DNA from: Rhodoferax sp. OV413
GTDB lineage: Bacteria; Pseudomonadota; Gammaproteobacteria; Burkholderiales; Burkholderiaceae_C
Assembly (NCBI GenBank): GCA_945861785.1
Contig: CAMAWD010000040.1
Coordinates: forward strand, 1 to 51,944
Direction: 5' to 3'
DNA length: 51,944 bases
In this document: positions 25,662-34,710 of the stretch, piece after piece
Position numbering within the stretch: the first letter of the stretch is position 1
Layout of the letters: the number at the start of each line of letters is the position of its first letter
The notes under the pieces: generated by a model
Databases searched by the model: none
What the model was told of the DNA's origin: nothing
The model's input: the letters and a program-made list of their open reading frames with translations, nothing else
Program-made: the position numbers and the translations under genes

Positions 25662-25996
25662 GGCAGAACCTGCATTTCAGCGACATCGCGCACGCACCCG
25701 TTGACAAGCACGCCGGCCCAACCATTGCGGGAGGCCGCAGCGCCAAGATTGCCACCAACCAGCGCGCGCCGCAACGAGGCACCGCCGTCCACAACCAGCA
25801 CCCGCCCCAGGCCAGGGCGGTCCAGTTCTGGCTTGACGAGCGTGTTGTCCTCGAAGCAACGCACCGTCACCACCTGTCCCGCGAAGCGCGACTGGCCGCC
25901 GAAGGCCCGAAAAACCGGCGGCAGCACCCCAAAGGCGCCACTTGCATCGTTCTTGTGTGCATCACACAGGTCACAGGTCGCAAATGCGTTGGTCAT
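25658..25996 (-). pseudogene. RraA/HMG-aldolase-like protein, C-terminally truncated
   Basis: The frame encodes 112 residues with the RraA-family N-terminal ([11 protein letters not shown]), [31 protein letters not shown] and [17 protein letters not shown]. It then ends with QVLP at a stop that overlaps the next gene by four bases. Intact relatives have about 160 residues, so roughly 45 C-terminal residues are lost. Family members are RNase E inhibitors or metal-dependent aldolases; this copy is unlikely to fold normally. The overlap with the oxidase gene looks like a deletion junction. Start ATG 25996. Confidence 0.75.
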
Positions 25997-26291
25997 GGCA
26001 GGAGAAATCCTTTGTGAAATCCGGAAAACATGAGTCGAAGCGGGATGTTAACGCGGCATGTTGTGGCAAAGGGTGAAGCCCGGCGACACAGCGCGAGGTC
26101 ACCTGGGTGCGGATGAAATCCTTCTGCCCAGCGAAAACGACTGTGCGCCACGGCAAAAAAAACAACACGCCAGAGTGAAAAAGATGCGTTTTCGCTTGGA
26201 AACGAGAATTTTCTCCAGTAGCATCCGCAGTGCCAGAGGAGAAGCAGTTCTTCGCTGGTGATTAATCAACTTCAAGAAGGACAATTCAATC

Positions 26292-26747
26292 ATGGCAACT
26301 GCAAAAAAAGCCCCGGCCAAAAAGGCCCCCGCCAAAAAAGCTGCACCCGCTAAGCAAGCAGCACCGGCAAAAAAAGTAGCAGCCAAGAAAGCTGCCCCGG
26401 CCAAGACGGCTGCGCCTGCGAAAAAAGCAGCAGCGCCCGCCAAAAAAGCCGCTCCGGCCCAAAAGGCGGCCCCCGCCAAGAAGGCCCCCGCCAAAAAGCG
26501 CACCGTCAATGCCGCCTTCATGAAGGCCCTGACGCCAAGCGCCGCACTGGCAGCAGTGGTGGGCAACAGCCCGCTGCCGCGCACCGAGGTGGTCAGCAAG
26601 CTGTGGACCTACATCAAGAAAAACAAGCTTCAGGATGCGGTCAACAAGCGCATGATCAACGCCGACGCCAAGCTCAAGGAAGTGTTCGGCAAGGTGCAGG
26701 TCTCGATGTTCGAGATGGCTGGCCTGATCGGCAAGCACCTCAAGTAA
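26292..26747 (+). CDS. H1-like Ala/Lys/Pro-rich protein fused to a SWIB domain
   Basis: A 151-residue protein in two parts. Residues 1-73 are almost wholly Ala, Lys and Pro in irregular KKAAPAKK repeats, like eukaryotic histone H1 tails and bacterial H1-like proteins. Residues 74-151 form a SWIB/MDM2 domain (FMKALTPSAALAAVVG, LPRTEVVSKLWTYIKKNKLQD). The tail should bind DNA non-specifically. Proteins of this design occur in Comamonadaceae and chlamydiae and are thought to act on nucleoid structure. AAGAAGGA lies ten bases before the ATG. A perfect palindrome GAGAATTTTCTC sits at 26204-26215 upstream. A strong terminator follows. Confidence 0.9.
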   Translation: MATAKKAPAKKAPAKKAAPAKQAAPAKKVAAKKAAPAKTAAPAKKAAAPAKKAAPAQKAAPAKKAPAKKRTVNAAFMKALTPSAALAAVVGNSPLPRTEVVSKLWTYIKKNKLQDAVNKRMINADAKLKEVFGKVQVSMFEMAGLIGKHLK

Positions 26748-26765
26748 GCGCCTCGTGCGCGAGGT

Positions 26766-26796
26766 AAAAAGGCCGACGCAACTCGGCCTTTTTTTT
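26766..26796 (+). terminator. Intrinsic terminator after the SWIB gene
   Basis: AAAAAGGCCGA and TCGGCCTTTTT form a stem of at least eleven pairs around a CGCAAC loop, followed by more T. It is A- and T-flanked and so could work in both directions, but only the plus-strand gene ends before it. Confidence 0.85.
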
Positions 26797-26971
26797 CGAC
26801 GGCACGGTCAGGTGCAGGTGATTTTTCTAGGGGTTTGTCCGGAGGCTGGCACGGACCACGCATGTGCCAATCGATGATCGCGCTGGTTAGAATCAAGCTG
26901 CAACCTGACACCCCTGCCAGCCTGACTCCACAAGAACAACAACGCCGGCTTGCGCTGCACAGTCACCCAAC

Positions 26972-27982
26972 TTGATACGCTTTATCCTCACCCGGTTCAG
27001 CCTGGTCATTCCCACCTTCCTGGGCATGACCTTGCTTGTCTTTTTTCTGATCCGGCTGGTCCCGGGCGACCCGATCGAGACGCTGGCTGGCGAACGTGGC
27101 ATCGACCCGGTGCGCCACGCTGCGCTGCTCAAGGAATACGGCCTGGACCGGCCCATCATGGTGCAGTACGGCATCTATATCGGGCGCGTGCTGCAGGGCG
27201 ACCTGGGCAAATCCATCATCACCCATGCGCCGGTGCTCAGCGAATTCAAGGCCCTGTTTCCGGCCACGATCGAACTCGGCGCCTGCGCGATCCTGTTTGC
27301 CCTGGTCATCGGTATTCCGGCTGGCATCCTGGCCGCGGTCAAGCGCAACTCGATCTTCGACCATGGCGTGATGGGCATATCGCTCTCCGGTTACTCGATG
27401 CCGATCTTCTGGTGGGGCCTGCTGCTGATCCTGCTGTTTTCGGTGCAACTCGACCTGACCCCGGTGTCAGGGCGGCTGGATGTCAAGTACTTCATCGAGC
27501 CAACCACCGGCTTCCTGTTGATCGACTCCTTGATGTCAACCGACAAGGGTGCCTTCAAGTCGACCGTGGCCCACCTGATCCTGCCCATGATCGTGCTGGG
27601 CACACAGCCGCTGGCGGTGATCGCGCGCATGACGCGTTCGGCCATGCTGGAGGTGCTCGGTGAAGACTACATCCGCACCGCGCGCGCCAAGGGCCTTTCG
27701 GCCATGCGGGTGGTGTCGCTGCATGCACTGCGCAATGCGCTGATCCCGGTCGTCACCGTGATCGGACTGCAGATCGGTGTGTTGTTCACCGGCGCCCTGC
27801 TGACCGAGACCATCTTCTCCTGGCCGGGAGTTGGCAAGTGGCTGATCGAGGCCATCGCACGGCGCGACTACCCCGTGCTGCAAGGTGGCGTGCTGCTGGT
27901 CGGCACCATGGTCATGCTCGTCAGCCTGCTGGTGGACATCACCTACGGCATCATCAACCCCCGCATCAGGCACCAACGGTGA
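26972..27982 (+). CDS. dppB: Dipeptide/oligopeptide ABC transporter permease DppB
   Basis: A 336-residue inner-membrane permease: first membrane segment at about 8-30, long periplasmic loop, then five more segments and the EAA loop GEDYIRTARAKGLS (about 230). It pairs with DppC to form the peptide channel. The start appears to be TTG at 26972 and no ribosome binding site is obvious, so the exact start is less certain than the gene. First gene of the importer operon, 175 bases after the SWIB terminator. Confidence 0.92.
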   Translation: MIRFILTRFSLVIPTFLGMTLLVFFLIRLVPGDPIETLAGERGIDPVRHAALLKEYGLDRPIMVQYGIYIGRVLQGDLGKSIITHAPVLSEFKALFPATIELGACAILFALVIGIPAGILAAVKRNSIFDHGVMGISLSGYSMPIFWWGLLLILLFSVQLDLTPVSGRLDVKYFIEPTTGFLLIDSLMSTDKGAFKSTVAHLILPMIVLGTQPLAVIARMTRSAMLEVLGEDYIRTARAKGLSAMRVVSLHALRNALIPVVTVIGLQIGVLFTGALLTETIFSWPGVGKWLIEAIARRDYPVLQGGVLLVGTMVMLVSLLVDITYGIINPRIRHQR

Positions 27983-28884
27983 GCGGCCCGACCTTGACCG
28001 AACCCTCCAACACTGCGCAGGCGCCGATGCGGCCGCTGCGCGAGTTCTGGAGCTATTTCAGCGCCAACCACGGCGCGGTGGCGGGCCTGGCGATCGTCGT
28101 GCTGGCCCTGCTGGTGGCATTGTTCGCACCCCTGCTCGCACCCTACCCCCCTGATCTCACCAACAGTGCGGTGTTCCTCAAGCCGCCCTTCTGGCAGGCT
28201 GGCGGCTCGACTTCCTACCTGCTGGGCACCGATGCCATCGGCCGCGACATGCTGTCGCGCCTCATCCATGGCGCACGCCTGTCACTGGTGATCGGTATTG
28301 CCGTGGTGGCGCTGTCGGTTCTGGCTGGCACCATCCTGGGGTTGACGGCGGGCTACTTCCGCGGCATCTACGAGATCACGGTGATGCGCCTGATGGACAT
28401 CATCCTGACCCTCCCCAGCCTGCTGTTGGCCATCGTCATCGTGGCCATCCTGGGGCCCGGCATGATGAACGCCATGCTGGCCGTGGCGATCGTGATCCTG
28501 CCGCACTATGTGCGCATCGCACGAGCGGCTGTCATAAGCGAGACCTCCAAAGACTACGTGACCGCAGCGCGCATGAACGGCGCAGGGCATCTGCGCCTGA
28601 TGTTCAGCGAGGTCCTGCCCAACTGCACCGCCCCCCTGATCGTGCAGGCGTCTCTCGGCATTTCAACGGCCATCCTCGATGCCGCAGCGCTCGGTTTTCT
28701 GGGCCTGGGTGCCCAGCCACCCTCCCCCGAATGGGGCACCATGCTGGCAGACGCGCGCGAATTTGTGCTGCGGGCCTGGTGGGTGGTCACGCTGCCCGGC
28801 GTGATGATCTTTGTGACGGTGCTGGCCTTCAATCTGCTTGGTGACGGCCTGCGTGATGCGTTCGACCCCAAACTCAAACGCTGA
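27979..28884 (+). CDS. dppC: Dipeptide/oligopeptide ABC transporter permease DppC
   Basis: A 301-residue permease with an N-terminal OppC-type segment ([20 protein letters not shown]), [21 protein letters not shown] typical of this family (seen in part), and the EAA loop [14 protein letters not shown]. The GTG start at 27979 overlaps the dppB stop, giving translational coupling. A longer in-frame extension upstream lies inside dppB and is not coding. Confidence 0.93.
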   Translation: MSGPTLTEPSNTAQAPMRPLREFWSYFSANHGAVAGLAIVVLALLVALFAPLLAPYPPDLTNSAVFLKPPFWQAGGSTSYLLGTDAIGRDMLSRLIHGARLSLVIGIAVVALSVLAGTILGLTAGYFRGIYEITVMRLMDIILTLPSLLLAIVIVAILGPGMMNAMLAVAIVILPHYVRIARAAVISETSKDYVTAARMNGAGHLRLMFSEVLPNCTAPLIVQASLGISTAILDAAALGFLGLGAQPPSPEWGTMLADAREFVLRAWWVVTLPGVMIFVTVLAFNLLGDGLRDAFDPKLKR

Positions 28885-28895
28885 AGACCCCGACC

Positions 28896-29882
28896 ATGGC
28901 CCTGCTTGAAATCGAGAACCTGTCGGTCGACTTCCCCTCGCGTGACAACGTGATGCACGCGGTCGAGGGTGTGAGCCTCTCGCTGGACACCGGCGACGTG
29001 CTGGGAATCGTCGGAGAGTCCGGTTCGGGAAAAAGCGTCACGATGATGGCGCTGATGGGCCTGGTGGCTTTTCCGGGCCGCGTGACAGCCGACCGCTTGC
29101 GTTTCGATGGCCACGACCTGCTCGCCCTGTCGCCCCGCGAGCGCAGCCGCTTGACCGGCAAGGACCTGGCGATGATCTTCCAGGATCCAACCACCAGCCT
29201 GAACCCCTGCTTCACCATCGGATTTCAACTCGCTGAATCATTGCAGTTGCACCTGGGCATGGACAACAAGGCGGCCCGCAAACGCGCAATCGAGTTGCTC
29301 GAGCAGGTCGGAATTTCCGCCCCCGAGAGCCGCCTCAAGGCCTACCCGCACCAGATGTCGGGCGGAATGAACCAGCGCGTGATGATCGCCATGGCCATCG
29401 CCTGCAACCCGAAACTGCTGATCGCCGACGAACCCACCACCGCACTGGACGTCACCATCCAGGCCCAGATCCTCGACCTGCTGCGTTCGCTGCAAAAGGA
29501 CCGTGGCATGGCGCTGGTGCTGATCACCCACAACATGGGTGTGGTGTCTCAGATGGCGCAACGTATTGCCGTGATGTACGCCGGGCAGATCATGGAAGAA
29601 CGACCGGCCAACGCGCTGTTTTCCGACCCACGCCACCCCTACACCGAGGCCCTGATGGCCGCCATGCCCGAACGCAGCGATGGCCGTTCGCGCCTCGCCA
29701 CCATTCCCGGCATGGTGCCGGGCATCTACGACCGCCCGGTGGGCTGCCTGTTCGCGCCGCGCTGCGGCCATGCCCAGGACCTTTGCCGCAGCCGGCGCCC
29801 AACACGCCAGGCCGGCTCGCAGGACGTGGTGGGTTGCCATTTCCCGCTCGGGCAGACAAAGTCCGTGGAGGCCGCCACATGA
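28896..29882 (+). CDS. dppD: Dipeptide/oligopeptide ABC transporter ATP-binding protein DppD
   Basis: A 328-residue ATPase with Walker A (GESGSGKSV, about 39), the signature [16 protein letters not shown], Walker B ([14 protein letters not shown]), the switch His ([10 protein letters not shown]) and the C-terminal oligopeptide-transporter tail with the CxxxxCxxxxxxC-like cysteines of a possible iron-sulfur or metal site ([15 protein letters not shown]). It drives import with DppF. Starts 12 bases after dppC and overlaps dppF by four bases. Confidence 0.94.
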   Translation: MALLEIENLSVDFPSRDNVMHAVEGVSLSLDTGDVLGIVGESGSGKSVTMMALMGLVAFPGRVTADRLRFDGHDLLALSPRERSRLTGKDLAMIFQDPTTSLNPCFTIGFQLAESLQLHLGMDNKAARKRAIELLEQVGISAPESRLKAYPHQMSGGMNQRVMIAMAIACNPKLLIADEPTTALDVTIQAQILDLLRSLQKDRGMALVLITHNMGVVSQMAQRIAVMYAGQIMEERPANALFSDPRHPYTEALMAAMPERSDGRSRLATIPGMVPGIYDRPVGCLFAPRCGHAQDLCRSRRPTRQAGSQDVVGCHFPLGQTKSVEAAT

Positions 29883-30913
29883 ACGGTACGGCAAGCCAGG
29901 CCCCGGTTGTCGTCGCCAAGGATCTGCGCCAGGTCTACCAGGTCAGCCGGGGTTTCCTGCGCGAGCCGGCAAAGCTGCAGGCTGTGGGTGGCGTGTCGTT
30001 CGAAGTGCGGCCGGGCCGCACGCTTGCCGTGGTGGGCGAGTCGGGGTGCGGCAAGTCCACGTTGGCACGCATGGTGTCACTGATCGAAATCCCGACCGGC
30101 GGCGAGCTGCGGCTGGACGGCGTCGATGTCGTGGCTGCCTCTGCCACACAGCACCATGCCTTGCGCCGGTCGGTGCAACTGGTGTTCCAGAATCCCTATG
30201 GCTCGCTCAATCCCCGCAAGAAGATCGGCGCCATCCTCGAAGCACCACTCGAGATCAATACCGACCTCGACGCCCCCCAGCGCGCTGAAAAGGCGCGCAG
30301 CATGCTGGCCCTGGTCGGCCTTCGACCCGAACACTACGACCGTTACCCCCACATGTTCTCGGGTGGGCAGCGACAACGCATCGCCATCGCCCGCGCGTTG
30401 ATGCTCAAGCCCGCGCTGCTGGTCGCCGACGAGCCGGTTTCGGCGCTCGATGTGTCGGTACAGGCCCAGGTGCTCAACCTGCTGGCCGACTTGCAGCAGG
30501 ATCTCGGCCTGGCCTACCTGTTCATCTCGCACGACCTGGGCGTGGTGCGCCACATCGCGCACGATGTACTGGTGATGTACCTGGGTCATACCGTGGAACA
30601 GGGTCCAAAAGAGGCCATCTTTTCGCGCCCGCTGCACCCCTACACGCAAGCCCTGCTCGCGTCCACCCCGGGCATCGTGGGCAGCGGCGCCGCCCTGCCA
30701 CGAACGCCGCTCACGGGCGAATTGCCTTCGCCGCTCAACCCACCCAGCGGCTGCGTCTTCTCGACCCGCTGCCCGCATGCCGTGGACCGCTGCCGCACCG
30801 AGCGGCCATTGCTGCGCACGCTCGACGAACGCCAGGTGGCATGCCACTTCGCAGAACAAGTTACCCAACCCGCTGCCCTGCAGCATCAACCCCCAGAGGA
30901 GTCCACGAGATGA
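29879..30913 (+). CDS. dppF: Dipeptide/oligopeptide ABC transporter ATP-binding protein DppF
   Basis: A 344-residue ATPase with Walker A (GESGCGKST), [15 protein letters not shown], signature [15 protein letters not shown], Walker B ([14 protein letters not shown]) and the C-terminal [15 protein letters not shown] cysteine cluster. It is the second ATPase of the importer. ATG 29879 overlaps the dppD stop (ATGA), and its own stop overlaps the ATG of the binding-protein gene, so the last four genes are translationally coupled. Confidence 0.94.
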   Translation: MNGTASQAPVVVAKDLRQVYQVSRGFLREPAKLQAVGGVSFEVRPGRTLAVVGESGCGKSTLARMVSLIEIPTGGELRLDGVDVVAASATQHHALRRSVQLVFQNPYGSLNPRKKIGAILEAPLEINTDLDAPQRAEKARSMLALVGLRPEHYDRYPHMFSGGQRQRIAIARALMLKPALLVADEPVSALDVSVQAQVLNLLADLQQDLGLAYLFISHDLGVVRHIAHDVLVMYLGHTVEQGPKEAIFSRPLHPYTQALLASTPGIVGSGAALPRTPLTGELPSPLNPPSGCVFSTRCPHAVDRCRTERPLLRTLDERQVACHFAEQVTQPAALQHQPPEESTR

Positions 30914-32541
30914 TCCAGACCCGAACGAAATCCAGCAAGAAGTTGCCTGTCAAACGCACGCTGCTGTGCGCACTGGCCCTGCCAGCGCTGATGTCGCTGT
31001 CGCCCGTGTCGGCCAAGACGCTGGTGTATTGCTCTGAAGGCAGCCCCGAAAACTTCTCGCCCAGCATCAATACCACCGGCACTTCATTTGACGCGTTGTC
31101 GCAGATCTACAGCCGCCTGGTCGAGTTCGAGCGCGGCGGCACGGCGGTCGTGCCTGGCCTGGCCGAGCGCTGGACCGTGTCGCCGGACGGCAAGGAATAC
31201 ACCTTCTTCCTGCGCAAGGGCGTGAAGTGGCACACCAACAAGAACTTCAAACCCACACGCGAGATGAATGCCGACGACATCATCTTCAGCATCGAGCGCC
31301 AGTGGAAGGAAGCCAACCCCTATTTCAAGGTCACCAGCCCGAACCATTCCTACTTCATGGACATGGGCATGGACAAGCTGATCAAGTCGGTCGACAAGGT
31401 CAACGACATGACGCTGAAGATCACCCTGAACAAACCCGAGGCGCCATTCCTCTCCGGCTGGGCCATGGAATACGCGGGTATCCAGTCGAAGGAATACGCA
31501 GACGCCATGCTCAAGGCGGGCACGCCCGAGAAGATCGACCAGGAGCCGATCGGCTCCGGCCCCTTCTTCCTGGTGCAGTACCAGAAAGACGCCGTCATCC
31601 GTTACAAGGCGTTCCCAGAGTTCTGGGCCGGCAAGGCAAAGATCGACGACCTGGTGTTCTCGATCACGCCAGACGCATCGGTGCGCTGGGCCAAGCTGCA
31701 GAAGGGTGAATGCCATGTCATGCCCTACCCCAACCCGGCCGACCTGGACGCCATGCGCAAGGACGCCAAGGTCACGATCCTGGAGCAACCCGGCCTGAAC
31801 GTGGGTTACCTGGCCTACAACACCACCAAGAAGCCGTTCGACGACGTTCGCGTGCGCAAGGCCATCAACATGGCCATCAACAAGCAGGCCATCATCGACG
31901 CCGTGTACCTGAGCACCGGTGTGGCGGCAAAGAACCCGATCCCGCCGACGCAGTGGTCCTACAACAACGCCATCAAGGACGACCCTTTCGATCCGGCAGC
32001 AGCGCAAAAGCTGCTGGCGGCGGCCGGCTTCCCGAACGGCTTTTCGACCGACCTGTGGGCGATGCCGGTGCAGCGCCCCTACAACCCGAACGCCAAACGC
32101 ATCGCCGAACTGATACAGGCTGACCTGACCAAGATCGGCGTCAAGGCCGAGATCAAGAGCTTCGAGTGGGGCGAATACCGCAAGCGCATGCAGTCGGGTG
32201 AACACCAGATGGGCATGCTGGGCTGGACCGGCGACAACGGCGACCCGGACAACTTCCTGCACACGCTGCTCGGTTGCGACGCCGCCAAGACCGGCGGCAG
32301 CAATGTGGCCAAGTTCTGCCACCAGCCTTTCGAAGACCTGGTCCTGAAGGCCAAGACGCTGACCAGCCCGGCCGAGCGTGGCAAGCTCTACGAACAGGCG
32401 CAAGTCATCTTCAAGGAACAGGCGCCCTGGTTCACCATCGCCCACGCAGTGCAGCTCAAACCGGTGCGCAAGGAAGTGATCGACTTCAAACTCAGCCCGT
32501 TTGGTCGCCACAACTTCTACGGCGTTGACATCAAGGAGTAA
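30910..32541 (+). CDS. dppA: Periplasmic peptide-binding protein DppA
   Basis: A 543-residue family 5 solute-binding protein. The signal peptide runs to about residue 35 (ending SPVSA); the mature protein shows LVYCSEGSPENFSPS, RLVEFERGG, the ADDIIFSIER element and GWTGDNGDPDNFLHTLLGC, as in dipeptide-binding proteins. It delivers di- or oligopeptides to DppBC. GAGGAG lies about ten bases before ATG 30910, which overlaps the dppF stop. The gene is unusually last in its operon; a terminator follows within 30 bases. Confidence 0.94.
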   Translation: MIQTRTKSSKKLPVKRTLLCALALPALMSLSPVSAKTLVYCSEGSPENFSPSINTTGTSFDALSQIYSRLVEFERGGTAVVPGLAERWTVSPDGKEYTFFLRKGVKWHTNKNFKPTREMNADDIIFSIERQWKEANPYFKVTSPNHSYFMDMGMDKLIKSVDKVNDMTLKITLNKPEAPFLSGWAMEYAGIQSKEYADAMLKAGTPEKIDQEPIGSGPFFLVQYQKDAVIRYKAFPEFWAGKAKIDDLVFSITPDASVRWAKLQKGECHVMPYPNPADLDAMRKDAKVTILEQPGLNVGYLAYNTTKKPFDDVRVRKAINMAINKQAIIDAVYLSTGVAAKNPIPPTQWSYNNAIKDDPFDPAAAQKLLAAAGFPNGFSTDLWAMPVQRPYNPNAKRIAELIQADLTKIGVKAEIKSFEWGEYRKRMQSGEHQMGMLGWTGDNGDPDNFLHTLLGCDAAKTGGSNVAKFCHQPFEDLVLKAKTLTSPAERGKLYEQAQVIFKEQAPWFTIAHAVQLKPVRKEVIDFKLSPFGRHNFYGVDIKE

Positions 32542-32569
32542 AGTGCCCCTGACGGGCAGACCCTGAGAC

Positions 32570-32595
32570 AAGGCCGGTCGTGACCGGCCTTTTTT
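32570..32595 (+). terminator. Intrinsic terminator of the dpp operon
   Basis: AGGCCGGT and ACCGGCCT form an eight-pair GC-rich stem with a four-base loop, followed by T residues, about 30 bases after dppA. Confidence 0.85.
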
Positions 32596-32629
32596 ATGCG
32601 CGCTTGGCTTGATCCCGGGCGACAGAAGC

Positions 32630-34219
32630 ATGGAGTACGTGGAGACTATGGGCCAGGAATTGCAGACATTGTTCGAGCGTTGGCGGGCCTTTGACCAGGT
32701 GGCCTGCGACGCTGCAGGCACGCCCGACTACAGCCCCACGGCGATGCAGCGCCAGTTGTCGGGGCTGGCAGCACTGCGTGAACAGGTGCGGCTTGACACG
32801 CATGCGTGGCCACTGCAAGACCAGGTGGACTACCGCATCGTCCATGCCGAGATGTGCGCCCTGGACTTCCACCTGCGCGTGTTGCAGCCGTGGGCCCGGG
32901 ACCCGGCCTTCTACCGCTCCTTGTGGACGGCGCAAAGCGATACGCCAGACCACGAGGGTCCGACCCACCAGGCTATGGTCGAATTGTGGGCCTACCAGTT
33001 TCCGCTCGCGCAGCAGGACCAGACCCGCCTTGCAGCGGAACTGTCGACCATTGCGCCGCTGCTGCGCCAGGCCCGCGAGAACCTGATTGGCGATGCGCGT
33101 GACCTGTGGCTCGGAGGCATCAGCACCTTGCGAGGCCAACTCGCGGACCTGGATGCACTGGCGCGCCGCGTCGACGGTGCCAGCGCCGGACTGGCGCAGG
33201 CCGTCGCTTCGGCGCGCGAGGCGACCCGGGACTTCATCGCATGGCTGCAGGAACAGGCCCCCCGCAAGACCGGGCCGTCCGGTGTGGGCAAGCCGCACTA
33301 CAACTGGTACCTGCGCCATGTCCATCTGCTGCCCTTCAGCTGGGACGACGAAGTCGCCCTGCACCGGCGCGAACTGGCCCGGGCCCATGCCAGCCTGCGC
33401 CTGGAAGAACACCGCAACCGCCACCTGCCGGCCCTCGCCGCACCTGCCAATGCGCTGGAATATGCGCACCGCGCCGATGCCGGTGTGACCCGCTACATGC
33501 AGTTCCTGCGCGAGCACGACATCCTGCCCATGCGCGACTACCTGGAGCCTGCACTGCGGGCGCAGACCGGCAGTTTCGTTCCCGAGGAAACCCGGCATTT
33601 CTTCGCCATTGCGCGCCACCTTGAACCGATGACGCTGTGGACCCACTGGTACCACTGGTTCGAGGTGGCCCAGGCGCAACACGAGCCGCACGCGCGGCCG
33701 GTCCGGCGCGCTGCGCTGCACTACAACCTGTTCGCCTACCGCTCCGAGGGGCTGGCGACTGCAATGGAAGAAATGATGCTGCATGCCGGGTTGTACGACC
33801 ACAATCCGCGCGCCCGCGAAATCGTCTGGGTCATGCTGGCCCAACGCGCAGCGCGAGGGCTGGCAGCCTTGTACGCGCAGGCCAACATGGTGACGATGCA
33901 GGAGGCGCAGGACTTCCATGTGCGCCACACCCCGCGGGGCTGGATGCGCGCCGATCTGCCGCTGGTGCAGTTCGAGCAGCACCTGTACCTGCGCCAGCCC
34001 GGATACGGCACCAGTTATGTGGCGGGCAAGGCGATGGTCGAGCAGATGCTGGGCGAGTTCGCGCAGCAACGCGGCGACACATTCCGCCTGTCGGATTTTT
34101 TTGCCGGTATCAACGCCATCGGGATCATTCCCGCGTCTCTGGTGCGTTGGGAGCTGACCGGGCAGGACGACGGTTTGTTTTTCAGTGCGCCAACACAGAC
34201 GCACTCCGGCACGCCATGA
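32630..34219 (+). CDS. DUF885-like protein of unknown function
   Basis: A mainly helical protein of about 529 residues. The closing half (NLFAYRSEGLATAMEEMM, AREIVWVMLAQRAARGLAAL) resembles DUF885 proteins, a family related to zinc carboxypeptidases. The HExxxGH-type zinc motif usual in that family is not visible; the corresponding stretch reads THWYHWFEVAQ. It may have another function or be a divergent member. Start is uncertain: ATG 32630, ATG 32648 (GGAG just ahead) or TTG 32609. It directly follows the dpp terminator, so any link with peptide use is only inferred. Confidence 0.75.
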   Translation: MEYVETMGQELQTLFERWRAFDQVACDAAGTPDYSPTAMQRQLSGLAALREQVRLDTHAWPLQDQVDYRIVHAEMCALDFHLRVLQPWARDPAFYRSLWTAQSDTPDHEGPTHQAMVELWAYQFPLAQQDQTRLAAELSTIAPLLRQARENLIGDARDLWLGGISTLRGQLADLDALARRVDGASAGLAQAVASAREATRDFIAWLQEQAPRKTGPSGVGKPHYNWYLRHVHLLPFSWDDEVALHRRELARAHASLRLEEHRNRHLPALAAPANALEYAHRADAGVTRYMQFLREHDILPMRDYLEPALRAQTGSFVPEETRHFFAIARHLEPMTLWTHWYHWFEVAQAQHEPHARPVRRAALHYNLFAYRSEGLATAMEEMMLHAGLYDHNPRAREIVWVMLAQRAARGLAALYAQANMVTMQEAQDFHVRHTPRGWMRADLPLVQFEQHLYLRQPGYGTSYVAGKAMVEQMLGEFAQQRGDTFRLSDFFAGINAIGIIPASLVRWELTGQDDGLFFSAPTQTHSGTP

Positions 34220-34341
34220 GCCCATCGTCTTCCAAACGCGCCAAGGGATGCATGGCCGAATGGCACCCTGGCTTTTGCGTACCACCCTGCTCGCGCTGCG
34301 GGGTACGCGTTCGCCTGCTGATCGACTGCGTCGGCCGTTAG
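34216..34341 (+). CDS. Possible 41-residue cysteine-containing small protein
   Basis: The frame begins with an ATG that overlaps the stop of the DUF885-like gene (ATGA) and reads MSPSSSKRAKGCMAEWHPG, followed by FCVPPCSRCGVRV. Five cysteines in 41 residues could bind metal. The coupled start favours translation, but no family is recognisable. Directly after its stop another short frame starts at 34342, which I do not regard as convincing. Confidence 0.25.
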   Translation: MSPSSSKRAKGCMAEWHPGFCVPPCSRCGVRVRLLIDCVGR

Positions 34342-34475
34342 ATGGTCGTTTTTTACGACCCCCACGACGTCGCACGATTCAGCCAGTGGGTTGCAGCAGC
34401 TCGCGATCAGGATGTTGCGGGATCTCGCCGCAGACCATGCGCCAGCGACACAGACCGACCTGTGGAGCCATTGAG

Positions 34476-34709
34476 ATGGGCACGGCAACACTGGCGGCCA
34501 AGCCGGTTCGCAGCCGCTGGAACCGCGCCAACGACACCCCGCGCGTGATCGGATTGATGGTCCCGGCACTCGCATTGCTGGCGCCTGTGATCGCCGTGGA
34601 ACTGATGGGCCTGGTCATGGTGATTCAGGGCCATGTGGTGGAGGCTGGCATCCGCGAACGGATTCGCGCCAGCACACCCGTAACCACAAGCGTCGCCGGC
34701 CGGCTGTGA
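34476..34709 (+). CDS. Small hypothetical membrane protein
   Basis: A 77-residue frame with ATG 34476 and GGAG eight bases ahead. It starts with a basic stretch (MGTATLAAKPVRSRWNR), has one hydrophobic segment of about 25 residues (VIGLMVPALALLAPVIAVEL) and ends in a polar tail. It stops two bases before the convergent ThDP-enzyme gene. Function unknown; it resembles membrane microproteins in layout only. Confidence 0.42.
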   Translation: MGTATLAAKPVRSRWNRANDTPRVIGLMVPALALLAPVIAVELMGLVMVIQGHVVEAGIRERIRASTPVTTSVAGRL

Positions 34710-34710
34710 T

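Noticed and set aside
21948-26033. A 1361-codon open frame on the plus strand opposite the polyamine genes
   Set aside because: It runs opposite four clearly recognisable genes (PuuB-like, SpeB, DadA-like, RraA-like) and its sequence is rich in His, Arg, Gln and Pro without domains; it is a GC-rich antisense shadow.
26292-26510. Repetitive DNA in the SWIB gene as a possible tandem-repeat or CRISPR-like array
   Set aside because: The repetition follows Ala/Lys/Pro codons in one open frame, unit lengths are irregular and there are no spacers.
26860-26895. Promoter for dppB (TAGAAT at 26888-26893)
   Set aside because: The -10-like box has no acceptable -35 partner at proper spacing, so I do not annotate it.
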